DNA of 64,000 nt from Aestuariibius violaceus (GCF_040779325.2 NZ_JBFONT020000005.1:124001-188000), one strand, 5' to 3'. Positions 48,979 to 58,268 are shown, counted from the first letter of the stretch. Made by a program: numbers and translations. The notes: generated from the letters alone by a model not told the origin.

Positions 48979-49568
48979 CCAGCGCGAAAGCGGCTGTGAC
49001 GGCGCCCAAGATCCCCTCCATTGATCCGCGTGAGGAGATCGTGACGCATCTGAAGCCCATGCGTGCCTTCGCTATGAGCCTTACCAAGGACTGGGCCAAG
49101 GCCGACGATATCGTGCAGGACACGATCGTGAAGGCCTGGACGAATATCGACAAATTCGAACCCGGTACCAACATGCGGGCCTGGCTGTTCACCATCCTGC
49201 GGAACACCTTCTATTCGAGTTATCGCAAGGTGAAGCGCGAGGTCGCCGACACGGACGGCGTCTTTTCGGGGCGGTTGTCGGAGAAGCCGACCCATGACGG
49301 GCGCCTTCAGTTGCGGGATTTCGAGAAGGCCTTGCAGACGCTGCCTATCGAGCAGCGCGAGGCTCTGATCCTTGTCGGCGCATCGGGCTTTTCCTACGAA
49401 GAAGCGGCGATGACGTGCGGCGTTGCTGTGGGGACGATCAAAAGCCGGGTCAATCGGGCGCGAAACCATTTGTCAGACCTGTTGGGACTGAAGGACGAGA
49501 CCGATTTTGAGATGACCGATGAGGCGACGCTGGCCGTCGTTGCGATGAATTCAAACCTGACGCGCTGA
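48975..49568 (+). CDS. ecfG: EcfG-type sigma factor of the general stress response
   Basis: A 197-residue ECF sigma factor of group 15 (EcfG). Region 2 (about residues 25-95) contains MRAFAMSLTKDWAKADDIVQDT and WLFTILRNTFYS; region 4 (about 120-175) contains LQTLPIEQREALILVGASGFSYEEAA and GTIKSRVNRAR. A further tail of about 20 residues follows. It directs transcription from GGAAC...CGTT promoters when NepR is titrated by PhyR-P. Start and stop overlap nepR and the histidine kinase gene respectively. Confidence 0.95.
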   Translation: MTSAKAAVTAPKIPSIDPREEIVTHLKPMRAFAMSLTKDWAKADDIVQDTIVKAWTNIDKFEPGTNMRAWLFTILRNTFYSSYRKVKREVADTDGVFSGRLSEKPTHDGRLQLRDFEKALQTLPIEQREALILVGASGFSYEEAAMTCGVAVGTIKSRVNRARNHLSDLLGLKDETDFEMTDEATLAVVAMNSNLTR

Positions 49569-51307
49569 TGTTTTCGCGGCAGTACGACTGGGCCTGGCAC
49601 GAAAGCCTCGGGTTTCGCATTCTGGCCATGCTGTCGCTTGTCCTGCTGCCGATCGGGCTGCTTGCGGTCGTGCAGACTGCCGAGGTGACCAAACGGGCCG
49701 AAACGCAGGCAAAGGTCGCGCTCGCCGCGCAGACCGGGCGTGTGGCCGCGACACAGCGCGAGACGATCCACGAAGTTCTGGGTGCTGCGGAAGCGATCGG
49801 CGTGGTGATCAAGCGTCTGAGGGATGATCCGAGCGAGTGCATAGAGTATCTTGAAAGCCTGATCGACGTGAATCCCATCTATTCGTTCATCGGATTCATC
49901 CCCGAGGACGGGCTCATGAGTTGCACATCAAACGGTGAGACTGTCGACGCGACGCGCTATCCGGAATTCGAGCAGGCCATGCTGCTTCAGCGACCTTCGC
50001 TGTCTGGCTCTGCCCATGGGGATCAATCTGACACGGCCGTTCTGATCATCTCTCACCCGGTTTTTCAGGAAACCGATTTTCTTGGCTTCGTTACGATCTC
50101 ACTGCCGCAAGAAAGCTTTGTGAAAGAAGGCCCGCGCGACCTGGATCGCGAGCCTCTTTATACCGTCATTTTCAACGATCAGGGTGAGATCGTTTCAGCG
50201 AATGGCGAGGTTCCTGGCGAGGCAGGTTTCCTTCCGGCTTCGACACCACTTGTCGAACTCGTGGATCGACCGGGAGCGGTTTTCACCGCGGCATCGAGTG
50301 CGGGAGATCAGTTCACCTACGCCGTTGCCCCGGAAGGGTCCGAAGTCCTCAATGTGTTGGGGGTGTGGGACCCCGATGGTGAGTTGCCCAGCCAGATCGT
50401 ATTTCCGTTCTCCCCCAGTTTCTTTCCTATCATGATGTGGATTGCGAGCCTGGTCGTGGCTTACTTCGCGCTTAATCGCCTGGTGGTTCGCCAGATCCGG
50501 GGCCTTAGTGGAGAGATCAAATCGTTTGCAATTGATCGGCGGGCACCGTCCACCAATGGGGGGCGGATCCAGTCGGGTGAGCTGGCAACGATCGAGCGCG
50601 ATTTCCGCCGGATGGCAGAGGACGTGATCTATGACGAGGCGAAGCTGGAAGGAGCCATCAAGGAAAAGGATGTTCTTCTGAAAGAGGTTCATCACCGGGT
50701 GAAGAACAACCTTCAACTGATTTCGTCGATCATGAACATGCATCTGCGAAAGACGACCAATCCCGAGACCAAGCAGATCCTGTCGCGTCTTCAGGATCGG
50801 GTGCAGAGCCTCGCAACGGTGCACCGGCGGCTTTACCAGACGGAAGATCTGGGTGAGCTGGATGTAACCCAGCTGGTGCGGGATCTGGTTCATCAGACAG
50901 CGCGGTTCAGCCGCCGGCCGGACGATGATGTCGACCTGTCTTTCGATCTGCGGCCCGTAGTGATGTATCCCGATCAAGCCGTTCCCCTGTCGCTTTTCGT
51001 GACCGAGGCGGCCATCAACGCCTTCAAATATGTCTCGGCGCCTGAGGGAGAGGACCCCTGGGTCAAGGTGCGGTTTCAGGACGATGGCCCGGAGCATGTC
51101 GTTTTCGAGATCAGCAACTCGCTTGACCCCGCTTCGCCGCCTCAGGCGGAGGGGGGAGAGATGTCGGGCTTTGGTTCCCAACTGATCAAGGCATTCTCGA
51201 TGCAATTGAGGGCGCGGACCGAGATCCTTCCTCAGGAGGACAGCTACGTCGTGCGGTCGCGCTTTGCCGTGCAGGAGTTCGAGCCGGAATACCACGAGAG
51301 CCCCTGA
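49568..51307 (+). CDS. HisKA_2-type sensor histidine kinase (PhyK-like)
   Basis: A 579-residue membrane kinase. There is a cytoplasmic N terminus, a first transmembrane helix (about residues 17-37), a periplasmic sensor domain (about 40-280, with a CACHE-like look), a second helix (about 285-305), a HAMP-like linker, the H-box EVHHRVKNNLQLISSIMNM of the HisKA_2 class, and an ATPase domain (VTEAAINAFKY, GSQLIKAF). Such kinases encoded beside ecfG are the usual activators of PhyR. The start ATG overlaps the ecfG stop by one base, and the stop overlaps the next gene. Confidence 0.93.
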   Translation: MFSRQYDWAWHESLGFRILAMLSLVLLPIGLLAVVQTAEVTKRAETQAKVALAAQTGRVAATQRETIHEVLGAAEAIGVVIKRLRDDPSECIEYLESLIDVNPIYSFIGFIPEDGLMSCTSNGETVDATRYPEFEQAMLLQRPSLSGSAHGDQSDTAVLIISHPVFQETDFLGFVTISLPQESFVKEGPRDLDREPLYTVIFNDQGEIVSANGEVPGEAGFLPASTPLVELVDRPGAVFTAASSAGDQFTYAVAPEGSEVLNVLGVWDPDGELPSQIVFPFSPSFFPIMMWIASLVVAYFALNRLVVRQIRGLSGEIKSFAIDRRAPSTNGGRIQSGELATIERDFRRMAEDVIYDEAKLEGAIKEKDVLLKEVHHRVKNNLQLISSIMNMHLRKTTNPETKQILSRLQDRVQSLATVHRRLYQTEDLGELDVTQLVRDLVHQTARFSRRPDDDVDLSFDLRPVVMYPDQAVPLSLFVTEAAINAFKYVSAPEGEDPWVKVRFQDDGPEHVVFEISNSLDPASPPQAEGGEMSGFGSQLIKAFSMQLRARTEILPQEDSYVVRSRFAVQEFEPEYHESP

Positions 51308-52857
51308 TGACAGTCGAAACGACGTCTGATCTGAAGGTCCTGTTGACGGCAGCCGAGGCTTACCCGGCTTTCGAGGCGCTGATGCTTGACGCACGCGAGG
51401 AGGTCTCGATGTCGTTTCGGATCTTCGATCCGGCGACCGAGCTGCAATCGGAGCGGGCGCGGGAAATCGGGAGCGATTGGTTCGACCTCGTTGCGGACAC
51501 CCTGGCGCGCGGTGTCGACCTGCGCATCGTCCTGTCGGATTTCGATCCCGCGGGTCGGCCAGCGCTTCACCGGCAGGCGTGGCGCAGTGCCCGGCGGCTT
51601 TTTGCGGCTGCCGAAGCGTCCGGGCGGCCGGAAGGGCTGACATTGCGGGTGGCACTGCACCCGGCGAAGGTTGGCTGGCTGCCGCGTTTCCTTTTTTGGC
51701 CCAAATCCCACGCGGAATTGCGCAAGACGGTTCTGCAGATCGAGGCGATGGGCGACGCTGAGCGTGACAGGGCGCTTGCCGAGATGCCCTATATCGCCGC
51801 TTTGACGGTTGCGAGAGATGAGGGTCTCCGCCTGCGGCGATGGCCGCCGCCACCGCTGTTTCCGGCGAGCCATCATCAGAAGCTGGCCGTTGTCGACCGG
51901 AGGACGCTTTATATCGGCGGGCTGGATCTGGATGATCGGCGGTATGATACGCCGGTTCACAATCGGCCTGCACCGGAGACGTGGCACGACATCCAGCTTA
52001 TCGTCGATGGTCCGGTCGCCGACGCGGCGGCCCGTCACCTTGATGAGTTTCTGGGCGTTGTGGCCGGACGTGTCCGCCCGTCGCAGCATGGCCGAATTGT
52101 GCGGACCCTGTCGTCGCGCCGCGGATCGGCCGCTATCTGGCCGGTTGGGCCAAGGATGGTTCTGGGCGAGATACGGGAGGCCCATGAGCGGCTGATCCAG
52201 GACGCTAAGAAACTGATCTATCTGGAGACCCAGTTCCTTCGGGACAGGCGTCTTGCCCGGAGCCTGGCCGAGGCCGCGCGCGCCAATCCGGAGCTGAGGA
52301 TGATTGCGATGGTGCCTGCGGCACCGGAAGACGTGGCTTTCGAGGGGCAGACATCAAGCGATCAGCGCCTTGGCGAGTACCTTCATTCGGTTTGCGTGGA
52401 TATCCTGCGGGACGCTTTTGGCCCGCGGTTTTTCATCGGCTCGCCGGCGCAAAGGCGACAACGCCAGGATGACGAAGAAGGCACCCGGCGGCTTGGTGAA
52501 GCGCCGATCATCTATGTTCACGCGAAGGTATCAATCTTTGACGATCAGGCCGCCATCGTCTCATCCGCCAACCTTAACGGCCGTAGCCTCGGCTGGGATA
52601 CGGAGGCAGGGATCGTGCTTGATCGTCACGCGGATGTAGAGCTCCTGCGTCGCCGGTGCTTTGCCCATTGGCTGCCGCCCGGCGCAGGGGACGACTTCTT
52701 TGCGCTTGATACGGCACTCGACACCTGGAGGGGGCTGGCGGAGGAGAATGCCGAGCGGGAGCCGGAACGGCGTGCCGGGTTTTTGCTACCGCATCCGGTG
52801 GAACCGGCCCGTCGCTTTGGAAGGCCGCTGCCGATCGTGCCAGAGGCGATGGTCTGA
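51307..52857 (+). CDS. Phospholipase D-like protein
   Basis: A 516-residue protein with two HxKxxxxD motifs of the phospholipase D superfamily: ASHHQKLAVVDRRTLYIGGLDLDD (near residue 195) and YVHAKVSIFDDQAAIVSSANLNGRS (near 405). Members hydrolyse or transfer phosphatidyl groups, or act as nucleases. There is no signal peptide, so it is cytoplasmic or peripheral. It is translationally coupled to the histidine kinase gene (one shared base), which ties it to the stress regulon and perhaps to membrane remodelling under stress (inference). It ends two bases from the convergent permease gene. Confidence 0.92.
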   Translation: MTVETTSDLKVLLTAAEAYPAFEALMLDAREEVSMSFRIFDPATELQSERAREIGSDWFDLVADTLARGVDLRIVLSDFDPAGRPALHRQAWRSARRLFAAAEASGRPEGLTLRVALHPAKVGWLPRFLFWPKSHAELRKTVLQIEAMGDAERDRALAEMPYIAALTVARDEGLRLRRWPPPPLFPASHHQKLAVVDRRTLYIGGLDLDDRRYDTPVHNRPAPETWHDIQLIVDGPVADAAARHLDEFLGVVAGRVRPSQHGRIVRTLSSRRGSAAIWPVGPRMVLGEIREAHERLIQDAKKLIYLETQFLRDRRLARSLAEAARANPELRMIAMVPAAPEDVAFEGQTSSDQRLGEYLHSVCVDILRDAFGPRFFIGSPAQRRQRQDDEEGTRRLGEAPIIYVHAKVSIFDDQAAIVSSANLNGRSLGWDTEAGIVLDRHADVELLRRRCFAHWLPPGAGDDFFALDTALDTWRGLAEENAEREPERRAGFLLPHPVEPARRFGRPLPIVPEAMV

Positions 52858-52859
52858 CG

Positions 52860-53891
52860 TCAGGCCGCGTTTTGCGCGGGTTCTGCGACAGCTTTGGCGG
52901 GCCTCTCGGCCCTTTCCTGGCGCAGTGCCCGGGTCCAGACAAGGATGGGGATCGCGATGATCGCACCAATCGGTCCCCACAGCCAAAGCCAGAAGACGAG
53001 ACTCATGAAGACCAGAAGCGGGTTGATCTGCATGCTGCGGCCGACGAGCTGCGGTGTGACGAACTGGCCCTCGGTCATGTTCATCAGAAGATATCCAGCG
53101 GCCGGAAGGATGGCGTAAAACCCGTCGAATGCCACGATCCCGGCAATCAGCAAGCTGCAGGCCAGAACGATCGGCCCGAGATAGAGAATAAAGTTCAGCA
53201 GGAAGGCAAGCCCGCCCCAGAGCAGGGCTGCGGGCATCCCGATGAGGTGTAAGTAGCCGGTCACGATCGTGGCAAAGCAGGCATAGATGATGGTGATCGT
53301 CAGAAAGTAGCGTGAGACATCACGCTCGGCGTTGATGAGAATCGACTTGTCGAGCGACGCGAAGATGGCGCAGGCGCTTCCGTAGATGCTTCGACGGCCG
53401 AGCAGGAAGAAATAGAGCGTGCCAACAAAGATGAGGAGCTGACCGGCGATGGTCGGCGCGTAGCTGACCAGATCGGTCAGCGTCGGGATTGTCAAAGAGC
53501 CTTCGTCACTGCTGCCGTCGCTGCCAACAGCCGCGGCGACGTCTCCCGCAACCTCATCCAGCCCCCGTGCCGCGCGCTGAAACTCCGCGAAGAAAGTCTG
53601 CATTTCACGCCAGACATCCGGCGCGCTCTGGATCGCGAGCTGGGCAATCGGGCTGAGGGCTGCGAAGAGCCCGCCAAGCAGGCTGAGGAAGAGGACAAGT
53701 GTCAGAAAGGCGCTTGCGGCTTCGGGAATACCGCTGCGCGTCATGCGGCCTGCGAGCGGGGCAATGACGACGCCGACCACGAGAGCGAGCACTGTCGGTG
53801 CGAAGATTTCAGACGCAATCCGGAATGCCGAAGCGACAGCTATGGCCGTCAGGATCAGCAGAAGCGTCGGTACGTGGTCTCGCGAGGGCAT
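52860..53891 (-). CDS. AI-2E family permease-like membrane protein
   Basis: A 343-residue membrane protein with seven or eight hydrophobic helices in the AI-2E (PerM/TqsA) pattern: paired helices near the N terminus (TLLLILTAIAVASAF, ALVVGVVIAPLAGRM, SAFLTLVLFLSLLGGL), a long soluble region (about 100-180) and the conserved C-terminal set (AALLWGGLAFLLNFILYLGPIV, QLVGRSMQINPLLVFMSLVFW, IPILVW). Members export small molecules or Na+. The substrate is unknown. The start is ATG 53891 with AAAGGA before it. A GGAAC-N17-AGTT motif lies 21-46 bases upstream (53937 to 53912), suggesting EcfG control. Confidence 0.87.
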   Translation of the reverse strand: MPSRDHVPTLLLILTAIAVASAFRIASEIFAPTVLALVVGVVIAPLAGRMTRSGIPEAASAFLTLVLFLSLLGGLFAALSPIAQLAIQSAPDVWREMQTFFAEFQRAARGLDEVAGDVAAAVGSDGSSDEGSLTIPTLTDLVSYAPTIAGQLLIFVGTLYFFLLGRRSIYGSACAIFASLDKSILINAERDVSRYFLTITIIYACFATIVTGYLHLIGMPAALLWGGLAFLLNFILYLGPIVLACSLLIAGIVAFDGFYAILPAAGYLLMNMTEGQFVTPQLVGRSMQINPLLVFMSLVFWLWLWGPIGAIIAIPILVWTRALRQERAERPAKAVAEPAQNAA

Positions 53892-53911
53892 GGTTGGTCC
53901 TTTGCCGCGAT

Positions 53912-53937
53912 AACTGGATCTTCTGCCGCCCAGTTCC
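53912..53937 (-). promoter_or_regulatory. Possible EcfG-type promoter before the AI-2E permease gene
   Basis: On the minus strand GGAAC (53937-53933) is followed after 17 bases by AGTT (53915-53912), close to the consensus GGAAC-N16/18-CGTT. It lies just upstream of the permease start. It differs by one base in the -10. The neighbourhood of the general stress genes supports it. Confidence 0.35.
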
Positions 53938-54015
53938 GCCTTTTTCGAAACAAACCGTCCCTGCCAGGGGTTCTTTTCCCGGAAACCAAAACCAAGACAG
54001 CAAGGAGACAACGTT

Positions 54016-54213
54016 ATGAACTGGGACCAGATTCAAGGCCAGTGGAAGCAGATGAAAGGCAAGGCGCAGGAGCGCTGGGGCGAGTTGACGGACGACGAGC
54101 TTGACCAGGCCGAAGGCAATCGCGAACAGATGGAAGGGCTGATTCAGGAGCGGTACGGCAAGACCAAAGAGGAAGCCAAGCGCGAAGTCGACGAGTGGAT
54201 GGCGCGTATGTAA
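54016..54213 (+). CDS. CsbD family stress protein
   Basis: A 65-residue very hydrophilic protein with the CsbD pattern: NWDQIQGQWKQMKGKAQERWG, LTDDELDQAEGNREQM and KTKEEAKREVDEWM. CsbD-like proteins are small general-stress proteins whose action is unknown. Its position beside the EcfG locus fits, since csbD genes are typical general-stress targets. AAGGAG lies about nine bases before ATG 54016. A terminator follows. Confidence 0.93.
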   Translation: MNWDQIQGQWKQMKGKAQERWGELTDDELDQAEGNREQMEGLIQERYGKTKEEAKREVDEWMARM

Positions 54214-54229
54214 CGCTGCTGTCGTTGAG

Positions 54230-54256
54230 GCCGGGCGCTTAGGCGTCCGGCTTTTT
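54230..54256 (+). terminator. Intrinsic terminator of csbD
   Basis: GCCGGGCGC (54230-54238) pairs with GCGTCCGGC (54243-54251), with one G-T wobble and a four-base loop, and five T follow (54252-54256). It overlaps the stop codon of the convergent dtd gene. Confidence 0.75.
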
Positions 54257-54700
54257 CCAGTCTGTAGTATCAAACCAGATCGTGACCGGCCCATCATTGG
54301 TGAGGCCAACCTTCATATCGGCGCCGAAACGTCCGGTTGCGACCTCGCAGCCTGTCCTGTCCATGGCGCGGGTGAAGTGGCGGTAGAGGGCTTCGCCTTT
54401 CTCGGGATCAGCCGCCGCAGAGAAGCCGGGCCGATTGCCGCGTTGGGTGTCGGCGGCAAGGGTGAACTGACTGACCACCAGGGCGGCCCCACCGGTATCG
54501 ACAAGCGATCTGTTCATCCGCCCGTCGTCATCGCGGAAGATGCGCAACTTGGCGATCTTCGCGGCGAGTTTTTCCGCCTCAGCCTCTCCATCGTCTGCCA
54601 TGGCGCAGACGAGGATTAGAAGGCCTGGACCGATCTCACCGATGACCGCCCCTCTAATCTCGACGGATGCTTCGCTGACCCGTTGGACCAGGGCCCTCAA
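54239..54700 (-). CDS. dtd: D-aminoacyl-tRNA deacylase
   Basis: Dtd frees D-amino acids (and glycine mischarged on tRNA-Ala) from tRNA. The 153-residue protein shows the family motifs RALVQRVSEASVEI at the N terminus, IGPGLLILVCAM, VVSQFTLAAD (active site) and NDGPVTIWFD (Gly-cisPro loop). I choose TTG 54700, because GGAG lies eight bases upstream, the N terminus fits, and the start then overlaps the kinase stop (TTGA). GTG 54715 would add five residues. Confidence 0.93.
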   Translation of the reverse strand: MRALVQRVSEASVEIRGAVIGEIGPGLLILVCAMADDGEAEAEKLAAKIAKLRIFRDDDGRMNRSLVDTGGAALVVSQFTLAADTQRGNRPGFSAAADPEKGEALYRHFTRAMDRTGCEVATGRFGADMKVGLTNDGPVTIWFDTTDWKKPDA

Positions 54701-55611
54701 AGCTCGGATCTCCACGGCGGGTTGGCCCCGGCGCGGGAGACCGTCACAGCGGCCGCGCGGGCGCCGAGCGACAGGGCCATTGTCAGGGTCTCTTCGGTGA
54801 GATTTCCCAGAGCCGGTTCAGTCAGGCAATCAGCCTCGGCCAAGGCAGCGAGGAGGCCTGCGTTGAACGTATCGCCGGCCCCGACAGTGTCGGCGACGGT
54901 GACCGGGACGCCTTCGACAGAGGCGCTGCAGGATTTCGTGTAGCCGCTTGCACCTTTGGCCCCCTCCGTCACCGCGATCAGGGACGGCCCGCGGTCGAGC
55001 AGCGCTGCGGCCAGGTCTGCGGTCTCGCCAGGGCCGGCGATCCAGCGGAGGTCTTCGTCGGAGACCTTCACGATATCCGATGCCGCCAGCATCCGGGCGA
55101 GGCGGGCGCGATAGCTGGCCTCATCCTTGATGAAGCCGGGGCGGATGTTCGGGTCGATCATGGTGACGGCGCTTTCAGCGGCGCGACGCATCATGGCCTC
55201 GTAGGCGCTGCCGCAAGGTTCAGTGACGAGGCTGATGCCACCGAAGAAGAACGCCTCTGCCTGGGCTTTTGGTATGTCGGCGACATCCAGCATCCGGCCC
55301 GCCGTGTTCTCGTCATAGAAGGCATAGCTGGCCTGTCCATCTTCCAGGCGGACGAAAGCGAGCGTCGTCGGGCGGTCGGATCGCGCGGCGAGGCTGTGAT
55401 CGACCTTTGACGCGGCCAGGGTCTCTAACAGCAGATCACCGAAGAAATCGGTGCTGATCCCGCTGAAGAAGCCGCAATCCGCGCCGAGGCGTCCCAAGGC
55501 GATGGCCGTGTTGAAGACCGAGCCGCCCGCATGGGGCGCGAAAGCGTCCTGTCCGTCTGCGGTCTGCCGGGGCAGCATGTCGATCAGCGCTTCGCCACAA
55601 CACAGGATCAT
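54697..55611 (-). CDS. PfkB-family carbohydrate kinase (fructokinase-like)
   Basis: A 304-residue ribokinase-fold sugar kinase. It has the N-terminal substrate region (CCGEALIDMLP, GGSVFNTAIALGRLGAD), DPNIRPGF and the C-terminal PfkB signature DTVGAGDTFNAGLLAAL with the catalytic Asp. Fructose is the likeliest sugar by resemblance; ribose-type substrates remain possible. ATG 55611 follows AGGGAG. Its stop overlaps the dtd start. No sugar transporter is nearby. Confidence 0.88.
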   Translation of the reverse strand: MILCCGEALIDMLPRQTADGQDAFAPHAGGSVFNTAIALGRLGADCGFFSGISTDFFGDLLLETLAASKVDHSLAARSDRPTTLAFVRLEDGQASYAFYDENTAGRMLDVADIPKAQAEAFFFGGISLVTEPCGSAYEAMMRRAAESAVTMIDPNIRPGFIKDEASYRARLARMLAASDIVKVSDEDLRWIAGPGETADLAAALLDRGPSLIAVTEGAKGASGYTKSCSASVEGVPVTVADTVGAGDTFNAGLLAALAEADCLTEPALGNLTEETLTMALSLGARAAAVTVSRAGANPPWRSEL

Positions 55612-55897
55612 CGCACACTCCCTTCGCGTTTTGCTTTCAATAGGATGCGGTGTCGTGGTGCTCAACACTGCATTCGTGCACGGCCAGGGCGACGGCAATT
55701 CGCGCGAAGGCGATTGCCCAGGGACTTTTCGAGAGCGATTTGATGGTTGGGAGGGCAATGGTCAGAAAGCTCGTTGGCGCGTCGGTCTTCACCTCGGCAA
55801 TGGCCGGCGGTGTGAAGTCGAGAGAGTGATATCTCACCGACAGGGAGGGAACGCACAATGCGCACAGCCGCAGATCCGCAGCGGCAGGGGGCAACGG
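55612..55897. other. Gene-free stretch upstream of the PfkB kinase gene
   Basis: There are 286 bases between the PfkB kinase start and the end of the zinc-ribbon gene. The first part (to about 55670) should contain the kinase promoter. The rest shows open frames in several readings but none with a ribosome binding site or a recognisable product. I see no tRNA-like or terminator-like structure. Confidence 0.35.
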
Positions 55898-57007
55898 CTA
55901 CTGCGTTGCCCCGTAGATGGCGGCTGCGGCGGCGCCGACAACAAGCGCCAGCAGGATTGCGAAGGCGATCTTCCAGGCCGACCAGGGCCGCTCTCCCTGT
56001 ACCCGGCCGGTCTGACCATTGACGACGAAGCGGTAGGTCTCGCCGCGATACTTGTAGGCGGCCAGCCAGACCGGGAGGAGGACGTGCTTGAAGGTGATCG
56101 CCGAGACGGCCGTGTTGACATCGTGGACGCGCTGGCGGTCGCCGCCGATGTCGAATTTCACGTCGCGCTCGATGATACGGTCCATATAGGCGCGAGCTTC
56201 GGTGAAGGCGGGATCGAGGTCGACCTGGTAGCCTTCGGCACGGAAGCCCGCGAGGAATTCCGGGCGGTAAGGTTCGAGCAGGGAGAGATCCCACGGTTCG
56301 AGCGCGTCGGTGAAGCGCTTGGGGAGGGAGTGAGAGGCGAGCACAAGAACATCGTCGAAGAACCGCGAGACCCGGCCTGAGGCGCGCCGCCAGCGGGTTT
56401 TCCGGACGCGCACGTTCTGCCGCTTTCCGTCGCGCATGACCGTCTTGGTCACGTAGTAATCGGTTCCGCGCTCGCCGTGATAGGACGAGCGGGTCTGCGC
56501 GTCGAACGTCCAATACGGCACGTAAATACCTGACATGGAACGGCCTTTTCGGGCGTAGTCCTGCAGGCCGTTCGGCGCGAACCAGAGCCGGCCGAGCCAG
56601 TCCGTCATCGCCTTGCGGGCGGTTGCTTCGTCGAGCGCGAAGGGCAGAAGGCCTTGCGGTTTGATGTGGCGATGGGCGCCGGTATCGGTGACGACGGGCG
56701 TGGCGCAGAAGGGGCATTCGGTGGCGTGGACGGCGGAGTCGAATTCGACCTCGGCCCCGCAATTGGGGCATTTCGCGACGCGGGTTTCCTCGATTTCCGC
56801 GGCGGGAAGCTGGTCGGCGACGGCGGCGCGGAAGTCGAGTTCGGCCAATGCATGGGTGGTGCGGCCGAGCCCCTCGACCTCGGCCGTATTGCCGCAATGG
56901 TCGCAGACGAGGCGCCCACGGTCGGGGTCGAAGCGGAAATCGGAGCCGCAATTATCGCAGGGAAAGCGATGCTCTTCGAGCGGCGTCGCGGTGAGCGTGT
57001 CGGACAT
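55898..57007 (-). CDS. Zinc-ribbon membrane-anchored protein, partner of the SPFH protein
   Basis: A 369-residue protein with two zinc ribbons at its N terminus: CDNCG/CDHCG (about residues 17-39) and CPNCG/CPFC (about 80-101). A long middle domain (about 115-325) contains GIYVPYWTFDAQTRSSYHGERG and ARAYMDRIIERDVKFDIGGDRQRV. One C-terminal helix (about 345-365, IAFAILLALVVGAAAAAIYG) anchors it. Database names that call such proteins helicase-like reflect only the zinc ribbon. It follows the SPFH gene on the same strand, a pairing I have seen elsewhere, so they may form a membrane complex (inference). The start is ATG 57007. Confidence 0.85.
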   Translation of the reverse strand: MSDTLTATPLEEHRFPCDNCGSDFRFDPDRGRLVCDHCGNTAEVEGLGRTTHALAELDFRAAVADQLPAAEIEETRVAKCPNCGAEVEFDSAVHATECPFCATPVVTDTGAHRHIKPQGLLPFALDEATARKAMTDWLGRLWFAPNGLQDYARKGRSMSGIYVPYWTFDAQTRSSYHGERGTDYYVTKTVMRDGKRQNVRVRKTRWRRASGRVSRFFDDVLVLASHSLPKRFTDALEPWDLSLLEPYRPEFLAGFRAEGYQVDLDPAFTEARAYMDRIIERDVKFDIGGDRQRVHDVNTAVSAITFKHVLLPVWLAAYKYRGETYRFVVNGQTGRVQGERPWSAWKIAFAILLALVVGAAAAAIYGATQ

Positions 57008-57040
57008 CGCCTGGCTAGCTTTCCGTTTCCAACAAAGGAC

Positions 57041-58176
57041 TTAGGCGCCGGGTGGGGGCGCCCCGGCAGCGCGCAACAAGAGGCAGGCCCCCCGGGCGCG
57101 GCGGCGGGGGCGCCCCCCATGACGGTGAAAAGCTGGGCAAGCTCGCGGACGTCTTCTGCTTTTATCCATCCGTCCTGGCCCTGGGTCCAGACGAAGGTTT
57201 CGCGCGTGAGGCTGCCGTCGGCGGCCATCTTGCCAAGATCCGCCTTAGAATACGGGCCCTTGGTCTGGCCGCCCTCGGCGATGTGCCAGACATGTTCGAC
57301 CGGCGGCGGGGGTGGGGCGGGCTGTCTTTGGGGAGCCATCGCCATGTTGCCCATCTGCATTCCAAGCCCGGCGCCAAAGCCCATGCCCATGCTCGAACCA
57401 GCGGCGGAGCCGGGTTCGCGGAGGGCTTCGGCGGACTGATATTTCAGGTGGTCATCGAGGTTGCCGGTGATCCCGCGAGAGGTGCGCGTGTCGAGCGCTT
57501 TCTCAACTGCGGGCGGCAAGCTGATGTTTTCTATGTACAATTCCGGAAGGGTTACGCCGTATTCTTCGATGGTCGGGCTGATCGCCTCGGCGATGAGCTT
57601 GCCCAGATCGCGGGTGTTGGCGGCCATGTCGAGGACGGGAATGCCCGAGGAGGCGATGGCGCGGGAGAATTCCTGGACGATGATGTTGCGGAGCTGGAAG
57701 CTGATCTCGTCCATCGTGAATTCGCCATCGGTTCCAACGATTTCCACGAGGAACTTCGCGGCGTCCGTCACGCGGACGGAGTAGGTGCCGAAGGCGCGGA
57801 TGCGGGTGGGGCCGAATTCGGAATCGCGGACCATGATGGGGTTCTTCGTGCCCCATTTCAGATTGGTGAAGCGGGTCGTGTTGACGAAGTAAATCTCTGA
57901 TTTGAAAGGAGATTTAAAGCCGTGATCCCAATGCTGGAGGGACGTCATGATCGGCATGTTGTTGGTTTCGAGCATGTAGAGACCCGGCGTGAAGACGTCG
58001 GCCAGCTGGCCTTCATGGACGAAAACGGCGGCTTGGCCTTCGCGGACGGTCAGCTTGGCGCCATACTTGATTTCGTGGCCTTCACGCTCGAACCGCCAAA
58101 CCATTGTGTCCCGCGTATCGTCCGTCCAGTGGATGACGTCGATAAGCTGGCCTTTGAGAAATTCGAAAATCGGCAT
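57041..58176 (-). pseudogene. SPFH-domain protein with C-terminal GYF_2 domain, probable frameshift in its tail
   Basis: An SPFH (stomatin/band 7-like) protein of the YdjI type. Residues 1-270 form the SPFH part (FLKGQLIDVIHWTDD, VFTPGLYMLETNNMP, VRVTDAAKFLVEIVG, LRNIIVQEFSRAIASSG). A Gly/Met/Pro linker and a GYF_2 domain (HIAEGGQTKGPYSKADLGKMAADG, FVWTQGQDGWIK) follow. In the current sequence the frame does not stop after the GYF_2 domain; it runs through the Pro/Gly tail and 400 bases into the next gene. If the six-C run at 57088-57093 had one more C, the protein would end at the TAA at 57041 with GAPPPGA, the usual kind of tail, at 378 residues. The start is ATG 58176 with AGGAG before it. 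The SPFH and GYF_2 domains themselves are intact. Confidence 0.8.
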
Positions 58177-58268
58177 GAAACGGGTCTCCTGCGGGACGGT
58201 CTTACTGAGGGAAGGTGGGCCGGGAGGACCGGGGCCGCAAGGGGTTTCCTCGGCCGAAAATGGCCATG

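Noticed and set aside
56605..57040. A C-terminal extension of the SPFH protein into the zinc-ribbon gene
   Set aside because: The extension is Arg/Pro/Ser-rich out-of-frame translation of the next gene and is best explained by a one-base error or deletion at 57088-57093.
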